From Desulfitobacterium sp038181555 (GTDB lineage: Bacteria > Bacillota > Desulfitobacteriia > Desulfitobacteriales > Desulfitobacteriaceae): a DNA stretch of 64,000 bases. A model generated the notes under the pieces. It saw only the letters and a list, made by a program, of their open reading frames with translations, ran no database searches and had not been told where the DNA came from. The stretch covers positions 69,898-133,897 of the forward strand of contig NZ_JBBWUA010000007.1 of NCBI RefSeq assembly GCF_038181555.1, in the 5' to 3' direction. The position numbers and the translations under genes are program-made. Positions 26,462-35,158 of the stretch are shown piece after piece. How positions within the stretch are numbered: the first letter of the stretch is position 1; every line of letters starts with the position of its first letter.

Positions 26462-26971
26462 GTGATTTGGGCTGGAGCCTTCTTATTGATTATAGGCTGC
26501 GGATGTCTTGGACTCTACCGAGCTGCACGCATTCGCAAGCGACCGGCGGAGTTAAGGGAGTGTCTGACCGCCCTTGCCCTTCTCGATACTGAAATTTATT
26601 GGGGAAGTACGCCTTTGCCAGAGGCCTTTGCGATTTTAAGGGAACGAACGGATGGGGTATGGTCGGTTTTTTTTGCAGAACTCTCTGAGCGGCTGCAAAA
26701 GGGTGAGGGAGCCAACTCCGCATGGAATGCTACTATCGACCATCAGTTGCCTCACTTTTGCCTTAAGTTCGGAGATTGGCAGGTGATCAAAGATGTCGGC
26801 AAAGGTCTGGGACGATCGGATCGCCAAGAGCAGCATAAGCATATTGAGCTTGTGAAACAGCAGATTTCCTTAGTTAAGGAACAGGCAACCCAAAGCTCTG
26901 AGAAACAAGCCCACATGTGGTCCTATCTCGGATTCTTGGGTGGAATCGCTGGTGTTCTCTTCTTAATTTGA
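26462..26971 (+). CDS. spoIIIAB: Stage III sporulation protein AB
   Basis: The GTG start lies three bases after the spoIIIAA stop. The 169-residue protein has an N-terminal membrane helix, the RPAELRECLTALALLDTEIYWGSTPLPEAF stretch and a GKGLGRSDRQEQHKHIELVKQQ motif, and a C-terminal hydrophobic helix. This is the GspF-like SpoIIIAB that anchors the SpoIIIAA ATPase to the membrane. Length matches the Bacillus protein. Confidence 0.94.
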   Translation: MIWAGAFLLIIGCGCLGLYRAARIRKRPAELRECLTALALLDTEIYWGSTPLPEAFAILRERTDGVWSVFFAELSERLQKGEGANSAWNATIDHQLPHFCLKFGDWQVIKDVGKGLGRSDRQEQHKHIELVKQQISLVKEQATQSSEKQAHMWSYLGFLGGIAGVLFLI

Positions 26972-26989
26972 GCAGATGGAGTGGATAGT

Positions 26990-27187
26990 ATGGATTTTTA
27001 TATGGTCATGAAAATCGCGGGAATCGGGCTCCTCGTGGGAGTTCTTGTTATGGTCCTCGAGCAGGCCAATCGCAAAGACATCGCTCAACTCACAGTTTTG
27101 GCAGGGGTCGTTGTCGTCCTTTATATCGTTGTTCAGGCCGTGGCCGATCTGTTTAACCTTGTACGCAGTGTATTTCAGATCTATTAG
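26990..27187 (+). CDS. spoIIIAC: Stage III sporulation protein AC
   Basis: The ATG at 26990 gives 65 residues and has GGAGTGG upstream; an in-frame GTG at 26981 is less likely. The protein has two membrane helices and the conserved linker EQANRKDIAQL, as in the SpoIIIAC/AD family. It is a membrane subunit of the feeding channel between mother cell and forespore. The family's usual length is about 65-68 residues. Confidence 0.94.
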   Translation: MDFYMVMKIAGIGLLVGVLVMVLEQANRKDIAQLTVLAGVVVVLYIVVQAVADLFNLVRSVFQIY

Positions 27188-27199
27188 GGAGGTCTGAAT

Positions 27200-27586
27200 G
27201 TGGAAATATGGCAAATCGTAGGAATTGCTTTAGTAGCCGCCATTCTCGGGGTTGTACTCAAACAGGTGCGACGAGAAATTGCCCTCCAGCTATCCATATT
27301 AACTGGAGTCATCATCTTCACCCTGATCCTAGACAAAATAAAAATTATCATCGACTTGCTACAGAACTTGGCTGATCAGGCAAATATCAGCTCCTATTAC
27401 TTAATAATTGTCCTGAAGATTGTCGGGGTCGCCTACCTAGCTGAATTCGGTGCCGATATTTGCCGGGATGCGGATGAAAAAGCTCTGGCGACAAAAATTG
27501 AGATCGCCGCTAAAGTGGGGGTTTTAGTTCTGGCCATTCCGATTATCGTAGCGATACTGGAGTCTATTATGCGACTCTTGCCGTGA
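27200..27586 (+). CDS. spoIIIAD: Stage III sporulation protein AD
   Basis: The GTG at 27200 follows AGGGAGGT. This 128-residue membrane protein shares the AC-type repeat (VLKQVRREIALQLSILTGVIIF) and adds the VLKIVGVAYLAEFGADICRDADEKALATKIE signature of SpoIIIAD. It has about four membrane helices. It acts in the same channel as AC and AE. Confidence 0.94.
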   Translation: MEIWQIVGIALVAAILGVVLKQVRREIALQLSILTGVIIFTLILDKIKIIIDLLQNLADQANISSYYLIIVLKIVGVAYLAEFGADICRDADEKALATKIEIAAKVGVLVLAIPIIVAILESIMRLLP

Positions 27587-27595
27587 GGTGAAAAA

Positions 27596-28855
27596 ATGCA
27601 GCGAATTAAGCGAGTTTTATTTATCGTTCTTCTCTTTTTTTTAATCGGCAGTGGGACAACTTCTCTGAGAGTTGAGGCCGTAGGGCAAGATAGTCAAGAT
27701 AGTATCGAGATTAACTCCATTCAGATCAATCCTATTGAAGTTAAGGTGAATGGGAACGGTGATCAGGAGGAAGCTGTCTCTCCACCAGACCTTACTCAAC
27801 AAGTGGATTTGACCGAGATCCGAGGATTCTTAAACCAAATCGATCGGGATGTCCAACAGGCTATACCTAACTTTTCCTTATCAAAGATGTTTGATGATTT
27901 GCGTCAAGGAAAGATCAGTCTTAATCCTGTGGAGCTAGGTAAGTCCTTATTGACCTTGTTGGGAAAGGAAATCCTGGTGAGTGCCCCCCTCATTGCTAAG
28001 CTCCTGATCTTGGCCGTATTAACGGCAGTTCTCCAGCAGCTTCAATCCGCCTTCAACGGTGGAGTGGGGAAGATGGCGCAAGCCCTTGCCTTTTTGATGC
28101 TTATGGGAATAGCCCTTGCTACCTTCCAGATGGCCATGGACGTAGCGTACACGGCCATCCAATCGATGACGGGATTCATGCAGACCCTTCTACCGGTGAT
28201 GATGACCATGTTGGCGGCCATGGGTAACCTGACGACAGCGGCCTTGTTTAAACCGATAGTTTTGGGGAGCCTAGCCTTCCTAGCAACCTTAATTAAAACA
28301 GTAGCGCTACCCCTCTTCTTTTTGGCAGCGGTTCTCAAGCTCTTTAATCATATTTCCAGCGAATTCAAACTCAGCAAGCTAGCGGGGTTGCTAGAGTTCA
28401 CCGGTAAATTGAGTTTGGGATTGATCTTAACTGTTTTCATTGGCGTGATGACAGTTCAAGGGGTTACCGGTGGGGTTGCTGACGGAGTCGTCCTACGCAC
28501 GGCTAAGTATTCGGCAGATTTGATTCCTGTCGTTGGTAAATTCTTTAAAGACGCTGTGGAATTAGTGGTCACCTCTGGGCTCTTGCTTAAGAATGCTCTA
28601 GGAATCGTAGGTATTATCGCTCTTGCCTTAATCTGCTTGGGCCCTGTGGTTAAATTGGTGGCGATGATTCTTGTGTTCAAAATATCGTCTGCCCTCATTG
28701 AGCCCCTTGGACAGACGGAATTAGCGGATACCCTCCAAGAAATGTCGAAGAGCCTAATTTTCATCTTCGCTTCCGTAGCGTCAGTAGCAATCATGTTCTT
28801 TATGGCCATAGTTGTGGTGGTTGGCTCCGGCAATCTAACCGTCATGCTTCGCTAA
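27596..28855 (+). CDS. spoIIIAE: Stage III sporulation protein AE
   Basis: The 419-residue protein has a cleavable-type N-terminal signal (about 1-28), a soluble linker with RGFLNQIDRDVQQAIPNFS, then about seven to eight membrane helices including TLLPVMMTMLAAMGNLTTAALFKP and LLEFTGKLSLGLILTVFIGVMTVQG. These match SpoIIIAE, the largest membrane component of the SpoIIIA channel. Length is typical. Confidence 0.94.
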   Translation: MQRIKRVLFIVLLFFLIGSGTTSLRVEAVGQDSQDSIEINSIQINPIEVKVNGNGDQEEAVSPPDLTQQVDLTEIRGFLNQIDRDVQQAIPNFSLSKMFDDLRQGKISLNPVELGKSLLTLLGKEILVSAPLIAKLLILAVLTAVLQQLQSAFNGGVGKMAQALAFLMLMGIALATFQMAMDVAYTAIQSMTGFMQTLLPVMMTMLAAMGNLTTAALFKPIVLGSLAFLATLIKTVALPLFFLAAVLKLFNHISSEFKLSKLAGLLEFTGKLSLGLILTVFIGVMTVQGVTGGVADGVVLRTAKYSADLIPVVGKFFKDAVELVVTSGLLLKNALGIVGIIALALICLGPVVKLVAMILVFKISSALIEPLGQTELADTLQEMSKSLIFIFASVASVAIMFFMAIVVVVGSGNLTVMLR

Positions 28856-28868
28856 GGAGGTGAAGTTA

Positions 28869-29459
28869 TTGGAGAGTATACAAACTGTGGTACGTAACTT
28901 AGCAATTATTCTGCTTTTGGCGAGCTTTTTGGAGATGCTACTTCCTTCTAAATCCATGAAAGGCTTCGTCAAACTAGTGATGGGCTTGTTTGTCATATCC
29001 GCTATCCTAACTCCGCTTACCTCGCTTATGGGGATGACAATGGAAACAGGAATTCCTGCCTGGACGGAGAACGCCGCCCAAGAATTGCCAGTCCTCGCCT
29101 CAGGTGAAGATGGTGAAGTGATTGGAACCAATGCGGTACAAGAACAGTATAAAACCATCATTGTCAATCAAATTAAAGCTTTAGCAGTGGGGATGGAGGA
29201 AATAAAGAGCATTCAGGTCAACGTAGAATTAGCGTCCGGGACAGGGGGGCTGACTGACATACCCCGAATTGAGCAGATTTTTATTCATATTTACCGTGAG
29301 GAGCAGGGGGTTCGTCCCATTGAAGAAGTTGTTATAGAAATGAATGAATCAAAGAGTGATCGGGAGCCGATGCTCTCAGATGCAGCACAGGAGTATCGAG
29401 CTAAAGTAGCTACTTTTATGCAGATTCCTGTTGAACAAGTTCACATCACAGAGGAATAG
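28869..29459 (+). CDS. spoIIIAF: Stage III sporulation protein AF
   Basis: The TTG at 28869 is preferred because AAGGAGG at 28854-28860 is correctly spaced; the GTG at 28860 would overlap it. The 196-residue protein has two N-terminal membrane helices (VVRNLAIILLLASFLEMLLPSKSMKGFVKLVMGLFVISAIL region) and a C-terminal extracytoplasmic ring-building domain with QIKALAVGMEEIKSIQVNVE. SpoIIIAF is one of the secretin-like ring proteins of the channel. Confidence 0.92.
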   Translation: MESIQTVVRNLAIILLLASFLEMLLPSKSMKGFVKLVMGLFVISAILTPLTSLMGMTMETGIPAWTENAAQELPVLASGEDGEVIGTNAVQEQYKTIIVNQIKALAVGMEEIKSIQVNVELASGTGGLTDIPRIEQIFIHIYREEQGVRPIEEVVIEMNESKSDREPMLSDAAQEYRAKVATFMQIPVEQVHITEE

Positions 29460-29499
29460 ATTTTTCCAAACTCTAGGTTATACAAAGGAGGAATATTGT

Positions 29500-30051
29500 A
29501 TGGATCTTTTTAAAGATATCCAACCTAAAATCTTGATACCGGCCGTAATCGTGGTGCTTGCAGTATTCATGATCTTTTACGCGAAGAGTGGCAGTAACCC
29601 GGTACAGCCTATGAACCAGGTCGTAGAGACCGATACTCCGGAAGTCACACGAATTACGACTTTGGAAAAAGAAATGGAGAAAAAGCTAGTGCAAAATCTT
29701 CAGCAGATGACAGGCGTAGGAAGTGTTCAGGTTTCTGTGACCCTAGCCTCTAGTCTACGGTCAGATTATGCCACCAATGGCAGTGTCACCAAGAAGACCA
29801 CGAAAGAGTCAGATAAAAATGGCGGTACGAGAGAATCCACGGAGGTCATTGAAAATAATCAACTGGTTATGCCCAATGGAGCTGCTCAACCGGTTATTGT
29901 TATGGAGGAACGACCTAATGTAGCCGGTGTTCTAATTATTGCCCAAGGAGCTAGCGACCCTAAAATACGCGAAAATATTCATAACGCAGTTCGAACCTTA
30001 TTAGATATTCCTTCAGACAAAATCAATGTCCAGCCGATGGGAGGGGTATAA
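29500..30051 (+). CDS. spoIIIAG: Stage III sporulation protein AG
   Basis: The ATG at 29500 follows AAAGGAGG and gives 183 residues; upstream in-frame codons would overlap spoIIIAF and lack a site. A short cytoplasmic tail and one membrane helix (about 11-30) precede a ring-building domain with LEKEMEKKLVQNLQQMTGVGSVQVSVTL and a long polar insertion (TKKTTKESDKNGGTRESTE). SpoIIIAG forms a 30-fold ring in the intermembrane space. Confidence 0.94.
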   Translation: MDLFKDIQPKILIPAVIVVLAVFMIFYAKSGSNPVQPMNQVVETDTPEVTRITTLEKEMEKKLVQNLQQMTGVGSVQVSVTLASSLRSDYATNGSVTKKTTKESDKNGGTRESTEVIENNQLVMPNGAAQPVIVMEERPNVAGVLIIAQGASDPKIRENIHNAVRTLLDIPSDKINVQPMGGV

Positions 30052-30621
30052 ATGAGAATCGTCACCCTCAAACGTTGGGGCAATTTTACAAAAAGACAAA
30101 AGGTGGGATTGATGGGTGGGGTTCTCTTAGCTTGTCTGGTCATAGGGACACTCTGGGGTGTAACGCGAGGTAATGAGCCTTCTAGCCTCCCCAGTCAAGA
30201 AAGTTTGCCTGTCAATGCACACCCTGAAGCGCAGGTTATTGATTTTTCAACAGAGAAGCTTAAGGTGTTGCCTCAAGGGGAAGATTATTTTGTTAATTAC
30301 CGGCTTCAGCGGGAAGCCTCTCGCCAAGAAGCTAAGGATATGTTAGCCCCACTCCTCAATTCCAACGTCGAGAAGACAAAAGCAGAAACCCAAGAAAAAT
30401 GGTTGCAGCTCACGCACAAAATTGAAAAGGAAGAGCAGATTGAAAATCTCCTCAAAATAACTGGAATCCAGGATGCAGTTGCTGATTTAGGGAATAATGA
30501 AGTTGCAGTCATCGTTTTTGCTCCCCAGCTAAATTCTGAAGAAATCAAATTAATCCAAGATGTGGTTTTGAGGGTAACCGATATGCCTAGGGAATACATC
30601 CGAATTTCTTATCGTTATTAA
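30052..30621 (+). CDS. spoIIIAH: Stage III sporulation protein AH
   Basis: This 189-residue protein starts right after the spoIIIAG stop. One N-terminal membrane helix (about 19-37) is followed by a linker and the YscJ/FliF-like domain with YFVNYRLQREASRQEAKDMLAPLL and EIKLIQDVVLRVTDMPREYIRISYR. SpoIIIAH binds forespore SpoIIQ across the intermembrane space. It ends the operon. The 211-base gap that follows shows no gene or convincing terminator. Confidence 0.94.
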   Translation: MRIVTLKRWGNFTKRQKVGLMGGVLLACLVIGTLWGVTRGNEPSSLPSQESLPVNAHPEAQVIDFSTEKLKVLPQGEDYFVNYRLQREASRQEAKDMLAPLLNSNVEKTKAETQEKWLQLTHKIEKEEQIENLLKITGIQDAVADLGNNEVAVIVFAPQLNSEEIKLIQDVVLRVTDMPREYIRISYRY

Positions 30622-30832
30622 TCCAGTTAATTCTTCTCTGCATGATTATTCTTCGCAAGAAAACTCAGGCTCCTCTCGATATTCATATCTTTTCTAATAA
30701 AAAATACAGTATTCTTTTCTGTGATATTGTATACTTCACGTTGTTTCATTGAAAAAGAAGTACCAGTTTCATATAATAAAACATAATCTGGAAAAGATAA
30801 TGTATTTAGAGAATAGAGAGGGGTTATGTTGG

Positions 30833-32704
30833 ATGAAACCGGTCAGAATTACAGATACGACACTGCGCGATGCGCATCAAAGCCTTTGGGCAACCCGGAT
30901 GAAAACAGAAGACCTAGTCCCTATTCTTGCTGAATTGGATCAGGTGGGATATCACTCCCTCGAGGTGTGGGGAGGGGCGACTTTCGATGTATGCCTGCGT
31001 TTTCTTGGGGAAGACCCTTGGGAGAGGTTACGCACGATCAAAAAGCATGTAAAAAACACCCCTCTGCAAATGTTGCTTAGAGGGCAATCGTTAGTCGGTT
31101 ATCAACATTATCCGGATGATGTGGTTCGTGAATTCGTTCAACTCAGTGTCAAGAATGGAATCGATATCATTCGGATTTTCGATGCGCTCAATGATGTGCG
31201 CAATATGATTGTCCCCATGGAAGCCGCTAAAAAAGCCGGGGCCCATGTTCAAGCTTCTGTGGTGTATACAATCAGTCCTGTGCATACCCTAGAGCATTAT
31301 TTAGAGACGGCTAAGGCTCTTGTGGACTTGGGAGCGGATTCTATTTGCATCAAAGATATGGCTGGACTACTCACTCCTATACGAGCTTATAAATTAGTGA
31401 GTCTAATCAAGAAAGAGTTGGGGGTTATGGTCCAACTCCATACCCATTATATTGGCGGAATGGGAACCATTGCCTATGTTAAGGCGGCCGAAGCAGGTGT
31501 CGATGTTATCGATACAGCCAGTGTTCCCTTAGCTTTCGGGGCCAGTCAACCCCCAGTGGAGCTTGTCGTCCGAGCTTTGCAGGAATTTGAATTTGCACCA
31601 CAATTGGATATCCCACAGCTGTTTAGGATTGCCAATTATTTTGAGGATTTGCGCAAGAGCCGTGGCTTTGAACGGGGAATCACCCGCATCTCGGATATGC
31701 GCGTATTTGAGCACCAGGTACCAGGAGGAATGATTTCTAATCTTGTCTCACAATTAGAAGAACAAAAAGCTCTCAATCGTATTAATGAAGTGCTTGACGA
31801 GATACCTCAAGTTAGGGCAGAATTGGGTTATCCACCTTTGGTAACACCAACCAGCCAAATTGTTGGGACTCAGGCTGTTTTAAATGTGTTAAGCGGGACA
31901 AGATATAAACTAATACCTGCAGAGGTTAAGGCTTATGTTGGCGGGCTCTATGGAAAACCTCCCGCTCCGATAGATCCTGATATTCAACAATTGATTATCG
32001 GTGATGGTGAAGTTATCACAGTCCGACCTGCAGATAAATTAGCACCAGGTCTTGAAAAAGCAGAGCAGGAATGCAAGAATTTTGCCCGTTCTCGAGAAGA
32101 TGTCCTGAGCTATGCCTTGTTTCCGCAGGTGGCAAAAAAGTTCTTTGTAGAAAGAGAGAAAGGAATAACGGCTTCTGATAAGAATCCGGTCATCCTTGCT
32201 CCGAAGGAGGATTCCAAATTGGATTTAAAAGAAATAAAAGAGCTTATAAAGCTCATTGGGGACACCGATATTACTGAGCTGAACCTAGAAAGCGAAGGAG
32301 TTAAGGTTTCTATTAAAAAGGGAAATGCTCCACTGCCAGTAGGTGCTCTTCCGGTCATGGCTTCTGTTGCGGAAGTGAATGCTCAACCTGCGCCAGCTTT
32401 GGTTAGCGCTACAGCAGGAAAAGCCTCTCAAGGGGCTCAGGAGGCAGTTGTTGCTTCTGCGAAAAATGTTCAATATATCAAGTCGCCCATGGTCGGCACC
32501 TTCTATCGTTCACCGTCGCCTGATGCCTCGGTCTTTGTCGAGTTAGGGCAGATCGTTAAGGCAGAAGATACTGTTTGTATTATTGAAGCCATGAAGCTAA
32601 TGAATGAGATCGAGGCAGAAATCAGCGGTAAAATAGTCGAAATTCTTGTAGATAATGGTCAACCTGTAGAATTTGGGCAGCCACTGTTTGCCGTTGAAGC
32701 ATGA
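30833..32704 (+). CDS. Carboxyltransferase (PycB/OadA type) fused to AccB-type biotin carrier
   Basis: The ATG at 30833, behind GAGAGGGG, gives 623 residues. Residues about 4-460 are a pyruvate/oxaloacetate carboxyltransferase: RITDTTLRDAHQSLWATRM, LEVWGGATFDV, FDALNDVRN, the catalytic Lys region CIKDMAGLLTP, LHTHYIGGMGTIAY and QVPGGMISNL. Residues about 485-515 (DLKEIKELIKLIGDTDITELNLESE) match the N-terminal helix of AccB, the biotin carrier of acetyl-CoA carboxylase. A Pro/Ala linker leads to the biotinyl domain with EAMKLMNEIEAE (Lys about 588). Together with the following biotin carboxylase it could form a pyruvate carboxylase or oxaloacetate decarboxylase-type complex, and the carrier may also serve acetyl-CoA carboxylase. 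The frame is continuous. Confidence 0.85.
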   Translation: MKPVRITDTTLRDAHQSLWATRMKTEDLVPILAELDQVGYHSLEVWGGATFDVCLRFLGEDPWERLRTIKKHVKNTPLQMLLRGQSLVGYQHYPDDVVREFVQLSVKNGIDIIRIFDALNDVRNMIVPMEAAKKAGAHVQASVVYTISPVHTLEHYLETAKALVDLGADSICIKDMAGLLTPIRAYKLVSLIKKELGVMVQLHTHYIGGMGTIAYVKAAEAGVDVIDTASVPLAFGASQPPVELVVRALQEFEFAPQLDIPQLFRIANYFEDLRKSRGFERGITRISDMRVFEHQVPGGMISNLVSQLEEQKALNRINEVLDEIPQVRAELGYPPLVTPTSQIVGTQAVLNVLSGTRYKLIPAEVKAYVGGLYGKPPAPIDPDIQQLIIGDGEVITVRPADKLAPGLEKAEQECKNFARSREDVLSYALFPQVAKKFFVEREKGITASDKNPVILAPKEDSKLDLKEIKELIKLIGDTDITELNLESEGVKVSIKKGNAPLPVGALPVMASVAEVNAQPAPALVSATAGKASQGAQEAVVASAKNVQYIKSPMVGTFYRSPSPDASVFVELGQIVKAEDTVCIIEAMKLMNEIEAEISGKIVEILVDNGQPVEFGQPLFAVEA

Positions 32705-32714
32705 GGAGATAAGC

Positions 32715-34061
32715 ATGTTTAAGAAAATATTAATTGCGAATCGGGGAGAAATTGCCTTGCGGATCATCCGCGCTTGCCGTGAGATGGACATTGAGACCGT
32801 GGCAGTTTTTTCAGAAGCGGATCGCGATGCTATGCATGTCCGTGAAGCGGACCAAGCCATATGTATCGGTCCCCATCCTTCAGCGAAAAGTTATTTAAAT
32901 ATCCCGAATATTATCAGCGCGGCCGAACTCACCGGTGTGGATGCCATTCATCCCGGTTATGGTTTCTTATCCGAGAATGCTCGTTTTGCGGAAATCTGCG
33001 AGTCCTGTGGTATAACCTTCATTGGACCATCTCCTAAGGCTATTGAGACCATGGGGGATAAAGCGACAGCCAGAAAGACCATGATTGAAGCAGGAGTACC
33101 TGTGGTTCCCGGCTCCAAAGATGTCATCACCGATGTGGAATCTGCCTCCACGATCGCCAAGGAGATTGGTTATCCGGTCATGATCAAAGCCTCGGCGGGA
33201 GGCGGGGGCAAGGGTATGCGTATTGCTCAGAATGCTAAGGAGCTAGGCAAGTCTATTCAAGCTGCTCAAAATGAAGCTCATGCCGCCTTTGGTAATTCAG
33301 AAATCTATCTGGAAAAATATGTGGAGGAGCCTCGACATATAGAATTTCAAATCCTTGCCGACAAACACGGCCATGTCATCCATCTTGGGGAAAGGGATTG
33401 CTCCCTACAAAGACGAAATCAAAAACTGCTGGAAGAGGCACCCTCCAGTGCCCTAACTCCCGAGCTACGGCAAGCCATGGGGGATGCAGCAATTAAAGCT
33501 GCTAAGGCGGCTAATTATTCAAGCGCTGGAACCATCGAATTCCTTTTAGATAAACATGGAGATTACTATTTCATTGAAATGAATACGCGAATTCAGGTAG
33601 AGCATCCCGTTACAGAATTGGTGACAGGAATCGATCTACTGAAGGCTCAGATTCGTGTCGCGGCTGGAGAGCCCTTAGGTATTCAGCAGGAGGATGTCCA
33701 AATCCGCGGCTGGGCTATGGAATGTCGGATCAATGCCGAAAACCCGGATAAGAACTTTATGCCCTCCCCAGGAACCATCGAGTTTTATCATCCACCGGGT
33801 GGGCCAGGAGTTCGGGTGGACAGTGCAGTATACCAAGGATATACCATCCCGCCCTACTATGACTCCATGGTGGGAAAGCTCATCGTTTGGGGAGCGGACC
33901 GCGAAGAGGCTATCCAACGCATGAAGCGGTCTCTAGAAGAATTTTATATTGAAGGAATCCACACCACTATCCCTTTCCACCTCCGAGTGCTGGATAATGC
34001 CTTCTTCCGTAGGGGAGAAGTCTATACCAACTTTATTCAACGGCGGATTTTAGGGGAATAG
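32715..34061 (+). CDS. accC: Biotin carboxylase
   Basis: The ATG at 32715 follows GAGGAG and gives 448 residues. The ATP-grasp enzyme carboxylates biotin on a carrier protein with bicarbonate. Motifs visible are FKKILIANRGEIALRIIRA, HPGYGFLSENARFAE, the glycine-rich ATP loop KASAGGGGKGMR, ERDCSLQRRNQKLLEEAPS and EMNTRIQVEHPVTE. It lies 10 bases after the carboxyltransferase-carrier gene, so it probably works with that subunit. It may double as the AccC of fatty-acid synthesis. Confidence 0.95.
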   Translation: MFKKILIANRGEIALRIIRACREMDIETVAVFSEADRDAMHVREADQAICIGPHPSAKSYLNIPNIISAAELTGVDAIHPGYGFLSENARFAEICESCGITFIGPSPKAIETMGDKATARKTMIEAGVPVVPGSKDVITDVESASTIAKEIGYPVMIKASAGGGGKGMRIAQNAKELGKSIQAAQNEAHAAFGNSEIYLEKYVEEPRHIEFQILADKHGHVIHLGERDCSLQRRNQKLLEEAPSSALTPELRQAMGDAAIKAAKAANYSSAGTIEFLLDKHGDYYFIEMNTRIQVEHPVTELVTGIDLLKAQIRVAAGEPLGIQQEDVQIRGWAMECRINAENPDKNFMPSPGTIEFYHPPGGPGVRVDSAVYQGYTIPPYYDSMVGKLIVWGADREEAIQRMKRSLEEFYIEGIHTTIPFHLRVLDNAFFRRGEVYTNFIQRRILGE

Positions 34062-34074
34062 CGGATACATTCAC

Positions 34075-34132
34075 CTTTGCCAGTAGGGTATTCTTTTGTT
34101 ATACTATTAGAAAGTATAACGTATGGCAAAAG
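34075..34132 (+). repeat. Nested inverted repeats between accC and the Asp23 gene
   Basis: Outer arms CTTTGCCA (34075-34082) and TGGCAAAAG (34124-34132) enclose inner arms GTTATACT (34098-34105) and AGTATAAC (34113-34120). There is no T-run. It may be an operator pair or an RNA hairpin. Confidence 0.6.
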
Positions 34133-34170
34133 ATACATATGATTTTAATATGTGGATATGAGGTGAAACT

Positions 34171-34569
34171 ATGGAAAAGTCAGATATAGAGAATACACTG
34201 GGGACAATCAAGATCGCCGATGAAGTCGTGGAGATTATCGCAGGCTTAGCAGCATCCCAGGTGGAAGGTGTAGCTGGTATGAGCGGAGGCTTAGTTGGAG
34301 ATATCGCTCAGATGCTCGTTCGCGGCAAGAACCTCTCGAAGGGGGTTAAGGTTGAAGTCGGTGAGCAAGAAGCGGCAGTGAATCTTTACCTCGTTGTGGA
34401 ATATGGCGTATCAATACCTGAGGTGTCTTCGAAGGTTCAAGAAGCTGTCAAAGAGGCTATTGAAAGCATGACCGGGCTTAAGGTTATGGAAACTAATGTT
34501 CATATTCAAGGAGTTAACTTTCGTCCAGCTCCTGAAATTAAAGATGAAGAACTTCCGCGTTTAAAATAA
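34171..34569 (+). CDS. Asp23/Gls24-family envelope stress protein
   Basis: This 132-residue cytoplasmic protein has the family core: GTIKIADEVVEIIAGLAASQVEGVAGMSGG at the N-terminus and VEVGEQEAAVNLYLVVEYGVSIPEVSSKVQEAVKEAIESMTGLKV. Asp23 proteins gather at the membrane through the AmaP anchor, which is encoded next, and respond to envelope or alkaline stress in other Firmicutes. The start follows GAGGTGA. In Clostridia the trio Asp23-AmaP-DUF2273 before nusB is common. Confidence 0.93.
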   Translation: MEKSDIENTLGTIKIADEVVEIIAGLAASQVEGVAGMSGGLVGDIAQMLVRGKNLSKGVKVEVGEQEAAVNLYLVVEYGVSIPEVSSKVQEAVKEAIESMTGLKVMETNVHIQGVNFRPAPEIKDEELPRLK

Positions 34570-34576
34570 GCTTTTG

Positions 34577-34608
34577 GTTACCCCCCCTGGACGACTAGGG
34601 GGGGTAAC
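34577..34608 (+). repeat. Strong GC hairpin between the Asp23 and AmaP genes
   Basis: GTTACCCCCCC (34577-34587) and GGGGGGGTAAC (34598-34608) form a perfect 11-bp stem with a 10-base loop. No T-run follows. It could uncouple or protect the two messages rather than end transcription. Confidence 0.75.
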
Positions 34609-34630
34609 TAAATGTAAGGAGGTGGACAGG

Positions 34631-35158
34631 TTGTTAGGGTATAGTGTTGGCGCTCTTTTGGTGGTCATCGGCGTCTATATTCTTGCTCTTAGTACCGGGT
34701 GGAGTCTTCCTTATGATATTTTTATGGATGGGATGATATGGTTGAGGTCCAATACTTGGGAAGGTTTGATTGTTGCTACCTTCATTATCATTTTGGGAAT
34801 ACTACCTTTCCTAAGGCCGCGGAGGAAGATGCCGGATCATACTTTCCGGACCGTATCACAACTGGGTGAAGTCCGTATAACAGTGGATGCTCTCGGAGAT
34901 ATTATCGTGCGCAGCGCCCTAAACAAGAATGGGGTCCGTTTAGTCAAGCCCTTAATCAAACAGAGAGAAGATGGCTTAGAAATTTTCTTGGACTGTCAGT
35001 TTAGTCCCGAAGCAGCTATTCCAGAAGTTTCAGAGCAATTGCAAGCGCAAGTGAAAGAGGATATTGAGCGCTATACAGGGATTAAAGTTGCCGAGGTGAA
35101 AGTGCTGGTGCGTCGCATGGATGCTGATCCGTCCAATCGCCCAGCGCGAGTCCGATGA
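34631..35158 (+). CDS. amaP: AmaP-like membrane anchor of Asp23
   Basis: The TTG at 34631 after AAGGAGG (34616-34622) gives 175 residues; longer frames would run through the hairpin. Two membrane helices (about 2-20 and 42-62) are followed by a cytoplasmic domain that itself resembles Asp23 (GEVRITVDALGDIIVRSAL and EVSEQLQAQVKEDIERYTGIKVAEVKV). This is the AmaP organisation. It overlaps the next gene by 4 bases. Confidence 0.88.
   Translation: MLGYSVGALLVVIGVYILALSTGWSLPYDIFMDGMIWLRSNTWEGLIVATFIIILGILPFLRPRRKMPDHTFRTVSQLGEVRITVDALGDIIVRSALNKNGVRLVKPLIKQREDGLEIFLDCQFSPEAAIPEVSEQLQAQVKEDIERYTGIKVAEVKVLVRRMDADPSNRPARVR

Noticed and set aside
30833..32704. Frameshift joining two neighbouring genes (pycB and accB)
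   Set aside because: The frame is continuous through a natural Lys/Glu-rich linker and no second start with a clear ribosome-binding site marks the AccB part, so a genuine fusion is more likely.
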